Source: Sandaracinaceae bacterium (GTDB lineage Bacteria; Myxococcota_A; Polyangia; Polyangiales; Houyiibacteriaceae). From it: a stretch of 64,000 nt of DNA. Shown one piece after another: positions 24,277 to 32,025 of this stretch; the stretch's first letter is position 1; each line of letters opens with the position of its first letter. The position numbers were made by a program, and so were the translations under genes. The stretch lies in the NCBI GenBank assembly GCA_020633055.1, contig JACKEJ010000005.1, positions 434,001 through 498,000 of the forward strand, in the 5' to 3' direction. The notes beneath the pieces were generated by a model that saw nothing but the letters and a program-made list of their open reading frames with translations, did not search any database and was not told the DNA's origin.

Positions 24277-26676
24277 ATGACTCCTTGCGCGCGCCTCTCG
24301 GGCCTCCTCGTGCTCGCTCTGCTCCCGCTGGCCTGTACCCCGGCCGACGGCGGGCCCACGCCCAACCCCGACGGTGGCACGTGTACGGCGACCGGCCCGG
24401 GCGGGACGGCCTGCGACCCCAACACCCCGGACCAGGTGTTCAACGTGGACGCGTGTGGCAACGTCACGGGCGTGCGCGAGGCGTGCGACCCGGGACGCGT
24501 GTGCACACAGCGCACGCCGACGTCGCTGGCCACCTGCACGCTGCCGCCGGGCTGCACGCGGACGCTCGACAAGGCGTGCAACGAGGACGACCCCAGCGCC
24601 GTGTATTACGTCACCTCGTGCGGCGCGTACGATGGCATCTTCCGGGCCTGTGACCCGGGTGAGGTGTGCACCATCGACCCGACCAACACCAACCCGGTCT
24701 GCCGCCCGCCGGCAGGGTGCACGCAGACGCTCGACAAGGCGTGCAACGAGGACGACCTGAGCGCCGTGTACTACGTCGATTCGTGCGGCGCGTACGACGG
24801 CATCTTCCGGGCCTGTGATCCGGGTGAGGTGTGCACCATCGACCCCGCCAACACCAACCCGGTCTGTCGGCCCCCGTGCTTCCCACTACACAACACCATC
24901 GCTTGCTCCGCGGACGGGCGCGGCCGTGAGTGGATCAACGCGTGTGGTGTGCCGACGGGAGAGATCGTCAGCACGTGTGCCGCCAACCAGGTGTGCGAGT
25001 CCAACACCTGCCGCGACGTCGTGGACCCCTGCGGCACGGCGCACGCGACGCTCGGCTGCGACCCCGCCGACCTCTCGGCCACGCGCTGGTACAACAGCTG
25101 CGGCGAGCTGACCGACGACGTCGCGGTGGACTGCGCCGCGTCTGGCGAGACGTGCAACGGCGGCCAGTGTGTCGCGGTGTGCGCCGAGCCCATCGGGAGC
25201 GCCTGCAACAACGTGGACGCGCCGCGCTTCCTGAGCGGGGTCAGCCTGATCCAGGAGACCGACGCGTGTGGCGCGCGCACCAGCACCGTGCTCGAGACCT
25301 GCGCCGACGGCGAGCTGTGCACGGCGCGGGACGGGACGCCCACCTGCCTCAACTCCATGACCGACACCAGCAGCCCCTACTACCTCAAGGCGTGCAGCTT
25401 CGGCATGTTCACGGACGCGCAGACCGACCTGTACATGGACTGCCGCTGTCGCAAGGACATCCAGAGCGACCCGAACAGCCGGGAGGGCTCCATCCTGAAC
25501 TGCTGGCCCGTGGGAGACGCCTGGAACCAGGGCTTCCGCTGGGCCGACGGGCCGCACCTGTACCCCATCGCGCCGACGGTGTACGGCGGCGTGCTCAGCG
25601 AGACGCAGGGTGAGCTGTTCTCCGCCATGCAGTACACCGACCCGAGCTACACGGGCGGGGGCCTGATCGTCGCGTACGACTACACGACGGGCGCGCGGCG
25701 CATCGTGAGCGGCATCTACGCGGACCCGAGCAGCGGGTACACGGAGTTCGGCTCGGGCTACAAGAGCCAGCGCATGGTGTCGGGCGTGCCGCGCGAGACC
25801 ACCGCGCTGAACTACATCGAGGACGTCGAGCTGGGCGCCGACGGCATGCTCTACGCCTACGGCAACGGCACGCTGGAGAACGTCGAGATCGTGCGCGTGC
25901 ACCCCACGACGGGCGCGAGGACCCTCGTGTGGCGCGTCGAGCAGCGCAACGGCGAGACCTCGCCGTTCGGGCAGTGCTACGGCTCGCGCACCATCAGCAG
26001 CACCGCGAGCGGACGCATCCCCGTGCAATACGAGCACCGCGCGTTCGCGATGGACCCGAGCACGGGCAAGTTCTACCTCGCCTTCCGCAACCCCTCGGAC
26101 GGCATCGGTGTCGTGGAGATCGCGGCGGATGGATCGACCTGCACCATCCTCTCGCGCAGCTGGGCATCCGCCCTGCCGGACATCGGGACGGGCTTCAGCC
26201 CGCAGTACACGTCGCTCTCGGGCATGCACGTCCACGAAGGGAAGCTCTACGTGGTGCACATCCTCCAGGAGGCGCTGGTGGCGTACGACCTGAGCACGGG
26301 CAACCGCACAGCCGTGTCGGTCGCGGGTTCCGTCGGCGAGGGCGACCACGCCATGGGCGAGAACAACATCTTCTGGGACGGGTCGCGGAACCTCATGTGG
26401 GTGATGGGACAGGTCGCGCCCTACCTCGGGTTCGCCGTGGACCTGACCACGGGCGACCGTGAGTCTCCCTTCCGCGTCAGCCCGGGTGGCCTGCTGCCGG
26501 GCGAATACCCGGTGGACCAGGGCCACGCGGGCGCGCTGCGCAACGGCAACTACCTGGGCCACGGCACGGCGGCGCTGCACCCGAGCAACCCAGACCGCAT
26601 GTTCCTGGTGGGAGGCTCGGGCGAGCTCTACGAGTTCGAGATCTCGACGGGCAACAGCTGGATCATGTCCCTCTGA
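24277..26676 (+). CDS. Large Cys-rich repeat lipoprotein
   Basis: 799-aa surface-type lipoprotein. Signal peptide with lipobox LLPLAC, then a Pro/Gly tether. Residues of about 35-355 are a Cys-rich region of repeating modules with the pattern ACDPGxVC and YYVxSCGAYDGIFR, likely disulfide-bonded. Two of the modules are almost identical 55-residue copies encoded by a recent 165-bp duplication. The C-terminal 430 residues (from about TDTSSPYYLKACSFG) contain repeated beta-strand patterns (LIVAYDYTTGARRIVSG, LYVVHILQEALVAYDLSTG) that suggest a beta-propeller, perhaps a binding domain. Function unknown. The ATG at 24277 opens the signal peptide. Convergent with prpE; 115 bp between them holds only a short tandem repeat. 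Confidence 0.85.
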   Translation: MTPCARLSGLLVLALLPLACTPADGGPTPNPDGGTCTATGPGGTACDPNTPDQVFNVDACGNVTGVREACDPGRVCTQRTPTSLATCTLPPGCTRTLDKACNEDDPSAVYYVTSCGAYDGIFRACDPGEVCTIDPTNTNPVCRPPAGCTQTLDKACNEDDLSAVYYVDSCGAYDGIFRACDPGEVCTIDPANTNPVCRPPCFPLHNTIACSADGRGREWINACGVPTGEIVSTCAANQVCESNTCRDVVDPCGTAHATLGCDPADLSATRWYNSCGELTDDVAVDCAASGETCNGGQCVAVCAEPIGSACNNVDAPRFLSGVSLIQETDACGARTSTVLETCADGELCTARDGTPTCLNSMTDTSSPYYLKACSFGMFTDAQTDLYMDCRCRKDIQSDPNSREGSILNCWPVGDAWNQGFRWADGPHLYPIAPTVYGGVLSETQGELFSAMQYTDPSYTGGGLIVAYDYTTGARRIVSGIYADPSSGYTEFGSGYKSQRMVSGVPRETTALNYIEDVELGADGMLYAYGNGTLENVEIVRVHPTTGARTLVWRVEQRNGETSPFGQCYGSRTISSTASGRIPVQYEHRAFAMDPSTGKFYLAFRNPSDGIGVVEIAADGSTCTILSRSWASALPDIGTGFSPQYTSLSGMHVHEGKLYVVHILQEALVAYDLSTGNRTAVSVAGSVGEGDHAMGENNIFWDGSRNLMWVMGQVAPYLGFAVDLTTGDRESPFRVSPGGLLPGEYPVDQGHAGALRNGNYLGHGTAALHPSNPDRMFLVGGSGELYEFEISTGNSWIMSL
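24561..24876 (+). repeat. 165-bp in-frame tandem duplication within the Cys-rich lipoprotein gene
   Basis: Two copies of a 165-bp unit (24561-24725 and from 24726, with similarity ending near 24876) encode almost identical 55-aa Cys modules that each begin TLDKACNEDD. The copies differ by a handful of bases, including CCC/CTG at the Pro/Leu position, so the duplication is recent. In frame, so it lengthens the Cys-rich stalk without breaking the gene. Confidence 0.9.
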
Positions 26677-26697
26677 GCTCGGAAGCGCGGGGCGCGT

Positions 26698-26737
26698 GGG
26701 CCCGAACTCGTTGCAGGGTGGGCCCGAACTCGTTGCA
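26698..26737 (+). repeat. Short tandem repeat downstream of the Cys-rich lipoprotein
   Basis: Two identical 18-bp copies of GGGCCCGAACTCGTTGCA (26698-26715 and 26720-26737) separated by 4 bp in the convergent gap between the Cys-rich lipoprotein and prpE. No stable hairpin with a T-tract is seen, so I do not call it a terminator. Confidence 0.75.
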
Positions 26738-26791
26738 CGGCGGGCTCGCGGGCTTCGTCAGCGCGCGCGCCCTCCGCGCAGGCCGGCTGGG

Positions 26792-28681
26792 CTAGCGCGC
26801 CTCGAGGGCGGCCCGGATCTCGTCGAGCACCGCAGGGTCCTCGATGGTGGCGGGCACCGGCGCGTCCTGCCCCTCGGCGATCTTCTTCATGGTGCCGCGC
26901 AGGATCTTGCCCGAGCGCGTCTTCGGCAGGCGCTGCACCACCACGGCGTGCTTGAAGGCCGCCACGGGGCCGATGTGCTCACGGACCGCCGCCACCACCT
27001 CGCGCACCACCTCGGTGTGGGTCTGGGTCACGCCCGCCTTGAGCACCAAGAGGCCCAGCGGTAGCTCGCCCTTGAGCTCGTCGGCCACCCCGATGACGGC
27101 GCACTCGGCCACCGCGGGGTGCTGCGCGAGCACCTCCTCCATCTGCCCGGTGGAGAGCCGATGGCCCGCGACGTTGATGATGTCGTCCGTGCGCGCCATG
27201 ACGTACACGTACCCATCCTCGTCGACGTAGCCCGCGTCCGCGGTCTTGTAGAAGCCCGGGTAGTCGGTGAGGTACGCGTCCAGGAAGCGCTGGTCGGCGT
27301 TCCACAGCGTGGGCAGCGCGCCCGGCGGGAGAGGCAGCTTCACCACCAGCGCGCCGGTCGTGTTGGCGGGCACGTCACGCGCGGCCTCGTCCACCACGCG
27401 GATGTCCCAGCCCGGGACGGGCAGGGTGGGCGAACCGTGCTTCACCGGCAGCGGCTCGATGCCGAGGCAGTTGGACACGATCGGCCAGCCCGTCTCGGTC
27501 TGCCACCAGTGATCGATGACGGGCACGCCGAGGTGCTGCTCCGCCCACTCCAGCGTGGCAGAGTCGCTGCGCTCGCCCGCGAGGAACAAGGCCTCGAAGT
27601 GCCCGAGGTCGTAGCGCGCGAGCTGCACGCCGTCCGGGTCGTCCTTCTTGATGGCGCGGAACGCCGTGGGCGCCGTGAAGAGCTTCTTCACGCCGTGCTC
27701 GGCAATGACACGGAAGAACGTGCCGGCATCGGGCGTGCCCACCGGCTTGCCCTCGAAGAGCACCGTGGTGTTCCCGTTCAACAGCGGCCCGTAGACGATG
27801 TAGCTGTGGCCCACGACCCAGCCCACGTCGGAGGCGGCCCAGAACACCTCTCCTGGCTGCACGCCGTACACGGCCTGCATGCTGTACTGCAGGGCCACTG
27901 CGTGGCCGCCCTGATCGCGCACGACCCCCTTGGGTTGGCCGGTGGTGCCCGAGGTGTACAGCACGTAGAGCGGGTCCGTGGCCGCGACGGGGACGCACTC
28001 GGCGGGCTCGAGCCCGGGCGCCGCGAGCGCGTCGTCCCAGCTCACGTCACGCCCCGCAACGAGCGTGGCTTCCAGCTGCGGTCGCTGCTTCACGATCACG
28101 TGCGTTGGCTTGTGCGTGGCGAGCGCGATGGCCTCGTCCAGCAGCGGCTTGTAGGCGACCGTGCGCGTGGGCTCGATTCCGCACGACGCACACACCATGA
28201 GCACGGGCTGCGCGTCGTCGATGCGTGTCGCCAGCTCGGCCGCGGCGAACCCACCGAAGACGACGGAGTGCACCGCGCCCAGGCGGGCGCAGGCGAGCAT
28301 CGCCACGGCGGCCTCCGGGATCATCGGCATGTAGAGGATCACGCGGTCACCCTTTTCGACACCGTTCGCGCGCAGGGCTCCCGCGAACAGCGCCACCTCG
28401 TCGCGCAGCTCGCGGTAGGTGAGCGTGCGCTGCTTCCCCGTGACTGGGCTGTCGTAGATGAGGGCCGCCTGCTCGGCGCGCCCGCCCTCCACGTGCCGGT
28501 CGAGGCAGTTGTACGCGGTGTTGAGCACGCCATCCGGGAACCAGCGGTAGAAGGGGGCGCGGCTGTCGTCGAGGGCGCGGGTGGGCGGCGTCACCCAGTC
28601 GATGGCGCGGCTGGCCTCGAGCCAGAACGACTCGGCGTCTTCGAGGGAGCGGCGGTGGACCTCACGGTGGCTGGCGGTCAT
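26792..28681 (-). CDS. prpE: Propionyl-CoA synthetase
   Basis: 629-aa cytoplasmic acyl-CoA synthetase that activates propionate (or acetate) with ATP and CoA. The ANL motifs are intact: YTSGTTGQPKGVVRDQGGHA, GWVVGHSYIVYGPL, WWQTETGWPIVSNC, and the C-terminal KTRSGKILRGTMKKIAEG with the catalytic Lys of the PKTRSGK motif. RDQGGHAVAL and APTAFRAIKKDDPDG are typical of the PrpE/ACSS3 branch rather than Acs, and the length matches PrpE (about 628). The name is confident to family; strict propionate preference would need assay. It stands alone on the minus strand, convergent with the Cys-rich lipoprotein. Confidence 0.9.
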   Translation of the reverse strand: MTASHREVHRRSLEDAESFWLEASRAIDWVTPPTRALDDSRAPFYRWFPDGVLNTAYNCLDRHVEGGRAEQAALIYDSPVTGKQRTLTYRELRDEVALFAGALRANGVEKGDRVILYMPMIPEAAVAMLACARLGAVHSVVFGGFAAAELATRIDDAQPVLMVCASCGIEPTRTVAYKPLLDEAIALATHKPTHVIVKQRPQLEATLVAGRDVSWDDALAAPGLEPAECVPVAATDPLYVLYTSGTTGQPKGVVRDQGGHAVALQYSMQAVYGVQPGEVFWAASDVGWVVGHSYIVYGPLLNGNTTVLFEGKPVGTPDAGTFFRVIAEHGVKKLFTAPTAFRAIKKDDPDGVQLARYDLGHFEALFLAGERSDSATLEWAEQHLGVPVIDHWWQTETGWPIVSNCLGIEPLPVKHGSPTLPVPGWDIRVVDEAARDVPANTTGALVVKLPLPPGALPTLWNADQRFLDAYLTDYPGFYKTADAGYVDEDGYVYVMARTDDIINVAGHRLSTGQMEEVLAQHPAVAECAVIGVADELKGELPLGLLVLKAGVTQTHTEVVREVVAAVREHIGPVAAFKHAVVVQRLPKTRSGKILRGTMKKIAEGQDAPVPATIEDPAVLDEIRAALEAR

Positions 28682-28712
28682 CGAGGGGATCTACCACGCC
28701 TCAGGCGGCGTA

Positions 28713-28791
28713 GTGACCCGCACGGCGATGCCGATGCCTCTGGCGCGCTGGCCCGTACGGCCCAGCACGAGCTTTGTGACCCGCACGGCGA
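28713..28791 (+). repeat. Short direct repeat between prpE and the aminotransferase
   Basis: Two 16-bp copies of GTGACCCGCACGGCGA at 28713-28728 and 28776-28791 within the divergent 155-bp intergenic region of prpE and the aminotransferase. They could be paired regulatory sites, but no dyad is visible and chance duplication cannot be excluded. Confidence 0.5.
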
Positions 28792-28836
28792 CCCCAGCAC
28801 TGGCGCGCGTCGCGACGCGCTGACACCCTGCGGCGC

Positions 28837-29997
28837 ATGCACGACGCCCGCCTGAGCGCTCGCACGGAACAGATCGCGCCCTTCCTGGCGATGGAGGTGA
28901 TGGAGCGCGGCATGGCGCTGGCCCGCGAGGGGCACGACGTGATCCAGCTGGGCGTGGGCGAGCCCGACTTCGACGCGCCGCCCGAAGCGGTGCGCGCGGC
29001 CGTCGAGGCGCTGCAGCGCGGCGAGACGCACTACACGGACAGCCGCGGGCTACGGGGCCTGCGCGAGGCCATCGCGGCGGACTCCGAGGCGCGCCGTGGG
29101 GTGGCCACGGACCCGGATCAGGTGCTCGTGACACTGGGCACGTCTCCGGCCATCTTGATGGCGCTGCAGGTGCTGGTTAACCCCGGCGACGAGGTACTGG
29201 TGCCGACGCCGCACTATCCTTGCTACCCGAACATGATCGTGGCCTGTGGAGGCGTGCCGCGCTTCGTGCCCACCTTCGCGCGGGACGGGTACCGCATCGA
29301 CGTCGAGGCGCTCGCGGCCGCGAGGACTCCGCGCACGAAGGCGGTCATCGTGGCCTCGCCAGCGAACCCGACGGGGGCCGTGCAGTCGCGCGAGACCATC
29401 GCGGCCATCGCAGCGCTGGGGCTGCCCATCCTGAGCGACGAGATCTACGACGGTCTCCTGTTCGACGGGGAGCGCGTCACCTCCCCTCTCGCGTACAGCG
29501 ACGACACCTTCGTGCTGGATGGCTTCTCGAAGCGCTACGCGATGACGGGCTTCCGGCTGGGGTACCTGATCGCCCCACGCTGGGCGTCGCGCGCGCTGCA
29601 GAGCCTCCAGCAGAGTCAGTTCATCTCCGCCACGCACTTCGTCCAGAGCGCGGGTGTGGCCGCCCTCACGCACGGCGCGCCGCACGTTTTGCACATGCGC
29701 GGCATCTACGAGCGCCGACGCGACCTACTGCTGGAAGGCCTGCGCACGCTGGGGCTCGGCATCCCGACCGCACCGACGGGCGCGTTCTACATCCTCGCCG
29801 ACGCCCGCCACCTGAGCGAGGACTCGCTCGCCATGGCCATGCGCATCGTCGAGCAAGCGCACGTCGCGGTGGGCCCCGGTCGCGACTTCGGCGCCATCGC
29901 CGAGGGGCACCTGCGCTTCAGCTACGCGACGTCGGAGGCCCAGATCACACGCGCGCTCGAGCGCCTGGCGACCGCCCTGCCTGCGCTGCGTAGATGA
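28837..29997 (+). CDS. Class I/II pyridoxal-phosphate aminotransferase
   Basis: 386-aa PLP enzyme of the aspartate/aromatic aminotransferase family. Seen: substrate-binding LGVGEPDFDAPPEAV, YTDSRGLRGLREAIA, NPTGAVQSRE, SDEIYDGL (Asp that contacts the pyridine N) and the Schiff-base lysine in DGFSKRYAMTGFRLGYLI. The C-terminal GRDFG and HLRFSYATSE segments complete the fold. Amino-acid specificity cannot be read from sequence. Divergent from prpE. The ATG at 28837 is followed directly by conserved sequence. Confidence 0.93.
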   Translation: MHDARLSARTEQIAPFLAMEVMERGMALAREGHDVIQLGVGEPDFDAPPEAVRAAVEALQRGETHYTDSRGLRGLREAIAADSEARRGVATDPDQVLVTLGTSPAILMALQVLVNPGDEVLVPTPHYPCYPNMIVACGGVPRFVPTFARDGYRIDVEALAAARTPRTKAVIVASPANPTGAVQSRETIAAIAALGLPILSDEIYDGLLFDGERVTSPLAYSDDTFVLDGFSKRYAMTGFRLGYLIAPRWASRALQSLQQSQFISATHFVQSAGVAALTHGAPHVLHMRGIYERRRDLLLEGLRTLGLGIPTAPTGAFYILADARHLSEDSLAMAMRIVEQAHVAVGPGRDFGAIAEGHLRFSYATSEAQITRALERLATALPALRR

Positions 29998-30106
29998 ACC
30001 GACAGGTCGCGGACCACAGCGCCGCGTTCGGTCCCCGCCATCGGCTGTCCGCGGACGCGAGGGCGGCGCGCGGAAGCCTGGCGCTGTTCGGCCGGCACCT
30101 CGCCGG

Positions 30107-30670
30107 TCACACCCTCCACGTCACGTGATAGCGCGCGCCGTCCGGGGTCCTGCCCCACTCGACGCGCACGCCCCGCCGCCCCGCGCACTTCAGCACCGTC
30201 TCGATGTTGACGGAGAGGATGAGGGCCGAACGCCGTGTCATGCCTGGCCAGCCCATGACCTCGAGGGTGCCGAAGCCGCGCCCGTGGTCGGTCACCGACA
30301 GCTCGCCTACGTTGCGGGTGCGCTTCCACAAGAGCGGCGTGCGCGTGATGATCGCGTCGTCGCTGGTCATGCGGAGCAGCACGCGCCAGACCGTGTTCAA
30401 CGTGCGCTCGGTGGACATGCGGGTCGTGCGCGTCAGCAGCGCGTCCTCGTCGAGTCCGGTGCGCTGGCAGGCCTGGTCGATGACCTCACCGATGTGGACG
30501 AGCGGCACCCAGGCGGCCGTGGGGGCGGAGCGCACGGCGTCGCGCGCCTCACGCGGGATGCTCCGCAAGATGTCCTCGAAGACGTCGTCGCCGACGACGC
30601 TGCGCAGCGCCCACTGGAAGTCGCGCGCGGCGATACCGGTCGTGCTGGGCTCGATGATCGGGGTGCTCAT
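30107..30670 (-). CDS. Hypothetical protein resembling myxobacterial TIGR02265/DUF2378 proteins
   Basis: 187-aa soluble protein. The pattern VGDDVFEDILRSIPREARDAV, an internal VWRVLLRMTSDDAIITRTPLLWKRT block and a Gly-rich end (HGRGFGTLEVMGWPGMTRRSA) resemble the family of paralogues confined to myxobacteria (TIGR02265/DUF2378) of unknown function; the match is by eye and modest. No signal peptide or membrane segment. ATG 30670 is preferred over the TTG at 30682. It is divergent from the DUF3553-like gene across a 297-bp AT-rich-centred gap that carries a promoter for the other direction. Confidence 0.65.
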   Translation of the reverse strand: MSTPIIEPSTTGIAARDFQWALRSVVGDDVFEDILRSIPREARDAVRSAPTAAWVPLVHIGEVIDQACQRTGLDEDALLTRTTRMSTERTLNTVWRVLLRMTSDDAIITRTPLLWKRTRNVGELSVTDHGRGFGTLEVMGWPGMTRRSALILSVNIETVLKCAGRRGVRVEWGRTPDGARYHVTWRV

Positions 30671-30727
30671 GGGTGGGGCCAACGATAGTCCGAGTGGAAC
30701 TCACTCGACACACCTTTGTCTCAACGC

Positions 30728-30755
30728 TTGATTCTGGCTCGATTAATGATATATT
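30728..30755 (+). promoter_or_regulatory. Sigma-70-like promoter upstream of the DUF3553-like gene
   Basis: TTGATT (30728-30733) and TATATT (30750-30755) are spaced 16 bp in an AT-rich island (GATTAATGATATATTGAC) in otherwise GC-rich DNA. The next + strand gene starts at 30968, so a transcript would have a leader of about 205 nt. The leader holds a small GC hairpin near 30910-30930 but no riboswitch that I recognise. The rest of the 30671-30967 gap shows no gene. Promoter call by eye. Confidence 0.5.
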
Positions 30756-30967
30756 GACGGTCGACTCAATCAGACGTCCTGCACGGCCCGCGCACATCGA
30801 ACAACACATGGTTCATGGCGTACGAGGTCGTCACCTGATCCAGTCCGAGAAGCACGTTCGCCAATCGCCGCCCATCCGATGGCGCCAAGGCGGTGGTTGC
30901 GTGCAGCGTCGCGCGCGGAACGCGCGTGAGCACCCACAGAACCAGCGCCCACTCCCGAGGACTTCCT

Positions 30968-32023
30968 TTGCAGACATCCATCGACACCCAGACGAAAGAC
31001 ACACAGAACCAGCACGACACCGACGCGGACTTCGCGGCGATGCCATCCCTCTACCGGCACGCGAAGCGCAGCGAGTGGGGGCTCGGCGTCATCCTCGACC
31101 GGCGGGTGGACCGCGTGACCATGCAGTTCCAAGACGGTCGGGCGCGCGCCATGCACCTCGACTACTGGGAGCTCTTGCAGCCGGCGGACCGCACCTACGA
31201 TGCGGCGCACGCGCTGGTGAGCGCGCTGCATGCCATGGCCCCCGAAGAGCTTCGCCCGAGCATGCGCAAGGGTCGCCGACCGATCGCGCTGGCGGAGCAG
31301 GTGGCCTACTTCCGCGAGCTGTTCGAGGGCGGCTTCCGCGACGCCGCCTACGCAGAGGAGCACCGCAGCGATGGTCGCAAGCGGCTGCTCAAGCGACACC
31401 GTGACGGCATGGTGCGGGTGGCGGCCAAGCTACTGAGCTCCGATGCCCTGCGCGAGGCGCACGAAACCAACGGACCGAGCGCCGTGCACGGGGCCCTCCG
31501 ACGAGTGCTCGAGAGCTCCAGCATCGTGACGGCCCAGGAGCGCGCGGCCTTCGCCGCCGTCGACGTCGCGCACCACGCGCCCATCGCGGAGGGCGTCCAC
31601 GAGCTGCTACACGGAAAGGCATCGGTGCCACAGCGGCTCGACGGCTGGGTACGCGTGCTCGAGGCCGCGCTCGGCACGGCCCCGTCTTGGGAGCTGGCCA
31701 CGTTCTTCCTCGCGGCGTTCCACCCCACGACCCTCCCCGTCGTGCGACCGAAGACGTTCGAGCGCCAGGCGCGCTTCATGGCGCCGGGCCTGCGCGTCGG
31801 CGAGCGCCCGATGGGCATCTTGTACGCCCGGTTGGTGCGCATGACGACGGACATCCGCGCTCGGCTGCGCGAGCACGGCCTCGAGGCGCGCGACCAGCTG
31901 GACGTGTTCGACTTCGTATGGCTCACGCTCAAGCCAGCCGGACGCGAGCGCATCCTCGCGCTGCGCTCCGAAGCGTTCGAGGCCCCGACGCCAGTCGACG
32001 TCCAGGAACGCGCCGCCGCGTAG
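30968..32023 (+). CDS. Hypothetical protein with DUF3553-like N-terminus
   Basis: 351 aa, soluble. Residues of about 28-75 (YRHAKRSEWGLGVI, then VTMQFQDGRARAMHL) match the HPxxxxWGxGxV pattern of DUF3553, a small KOW-like beta barrel found at the ends of helicases and DNA-repair proteins. The remaining 270 residues are helical with no recognised domain (VAYFRELFEGGFRDAAYAEE, MAPGLRVGERPMGILYARLV). A nucleic-acid or nuclease-associated role is possible but unproven. The TTG at 30968 is chosen for its GAGG ribosome site 7 nt before; an ATG at 31040 is an alternative. It ends 2 bp before the convergent ligA stop. A sigma-70-like promoter is at 30728. Confidence 0.7.
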   Translation: MQTSIDTQTKDTQNQHDTDADFAAMPSLYRHAKRSEWGLGVILDRRVDRVTMQFQDGRARAMHLDYWELLQPADRTYDAAHALVSALHAMAPEELRPSMRKGRRPIALAEQVAYFRELFEGGFRDAAYAEEHRSDGRKRLLKRHRDGMVRVAAKLLSSDALREAHETNGPSAVHGALRRVLESSSIVTAQERAAFAAVDVAHHAPIAEGVHELLHGKASVPQRLDGWVRVLEAALGTAPSWELATFFLAAFHPTTLPVVRPKTFERQARFMAPGLRVGERPMGILYARLVRMTTDIRARLREHGLEARDQLDVFDFVWLTLKPAGRERILALRSEAFEAPTPVDVQERAAA

Positions 32024-32025
32024 TC

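Noticed and set aside
24886..26580. A 564-codon minus-strand open frame inside the Cys-rich lipoprotein gene
   Set aside because: It is the antisense shadow of a real gene; its product is His/Arg/Val-rich with no domain and no ribosome site.
27119..28855. A 578-codon plus-strand open frame across prpE
   Set aside because: High-GC shadow of prpE; the antisense product is Arg/His-rich without motifs.
30770..31399. A 209-codon minus-strand open frame in the leader and start of the DUF3553-like gene
   Set aside because: Antisense to the better-supported + strand gene with a ribosome site and promoter; no domain seen.
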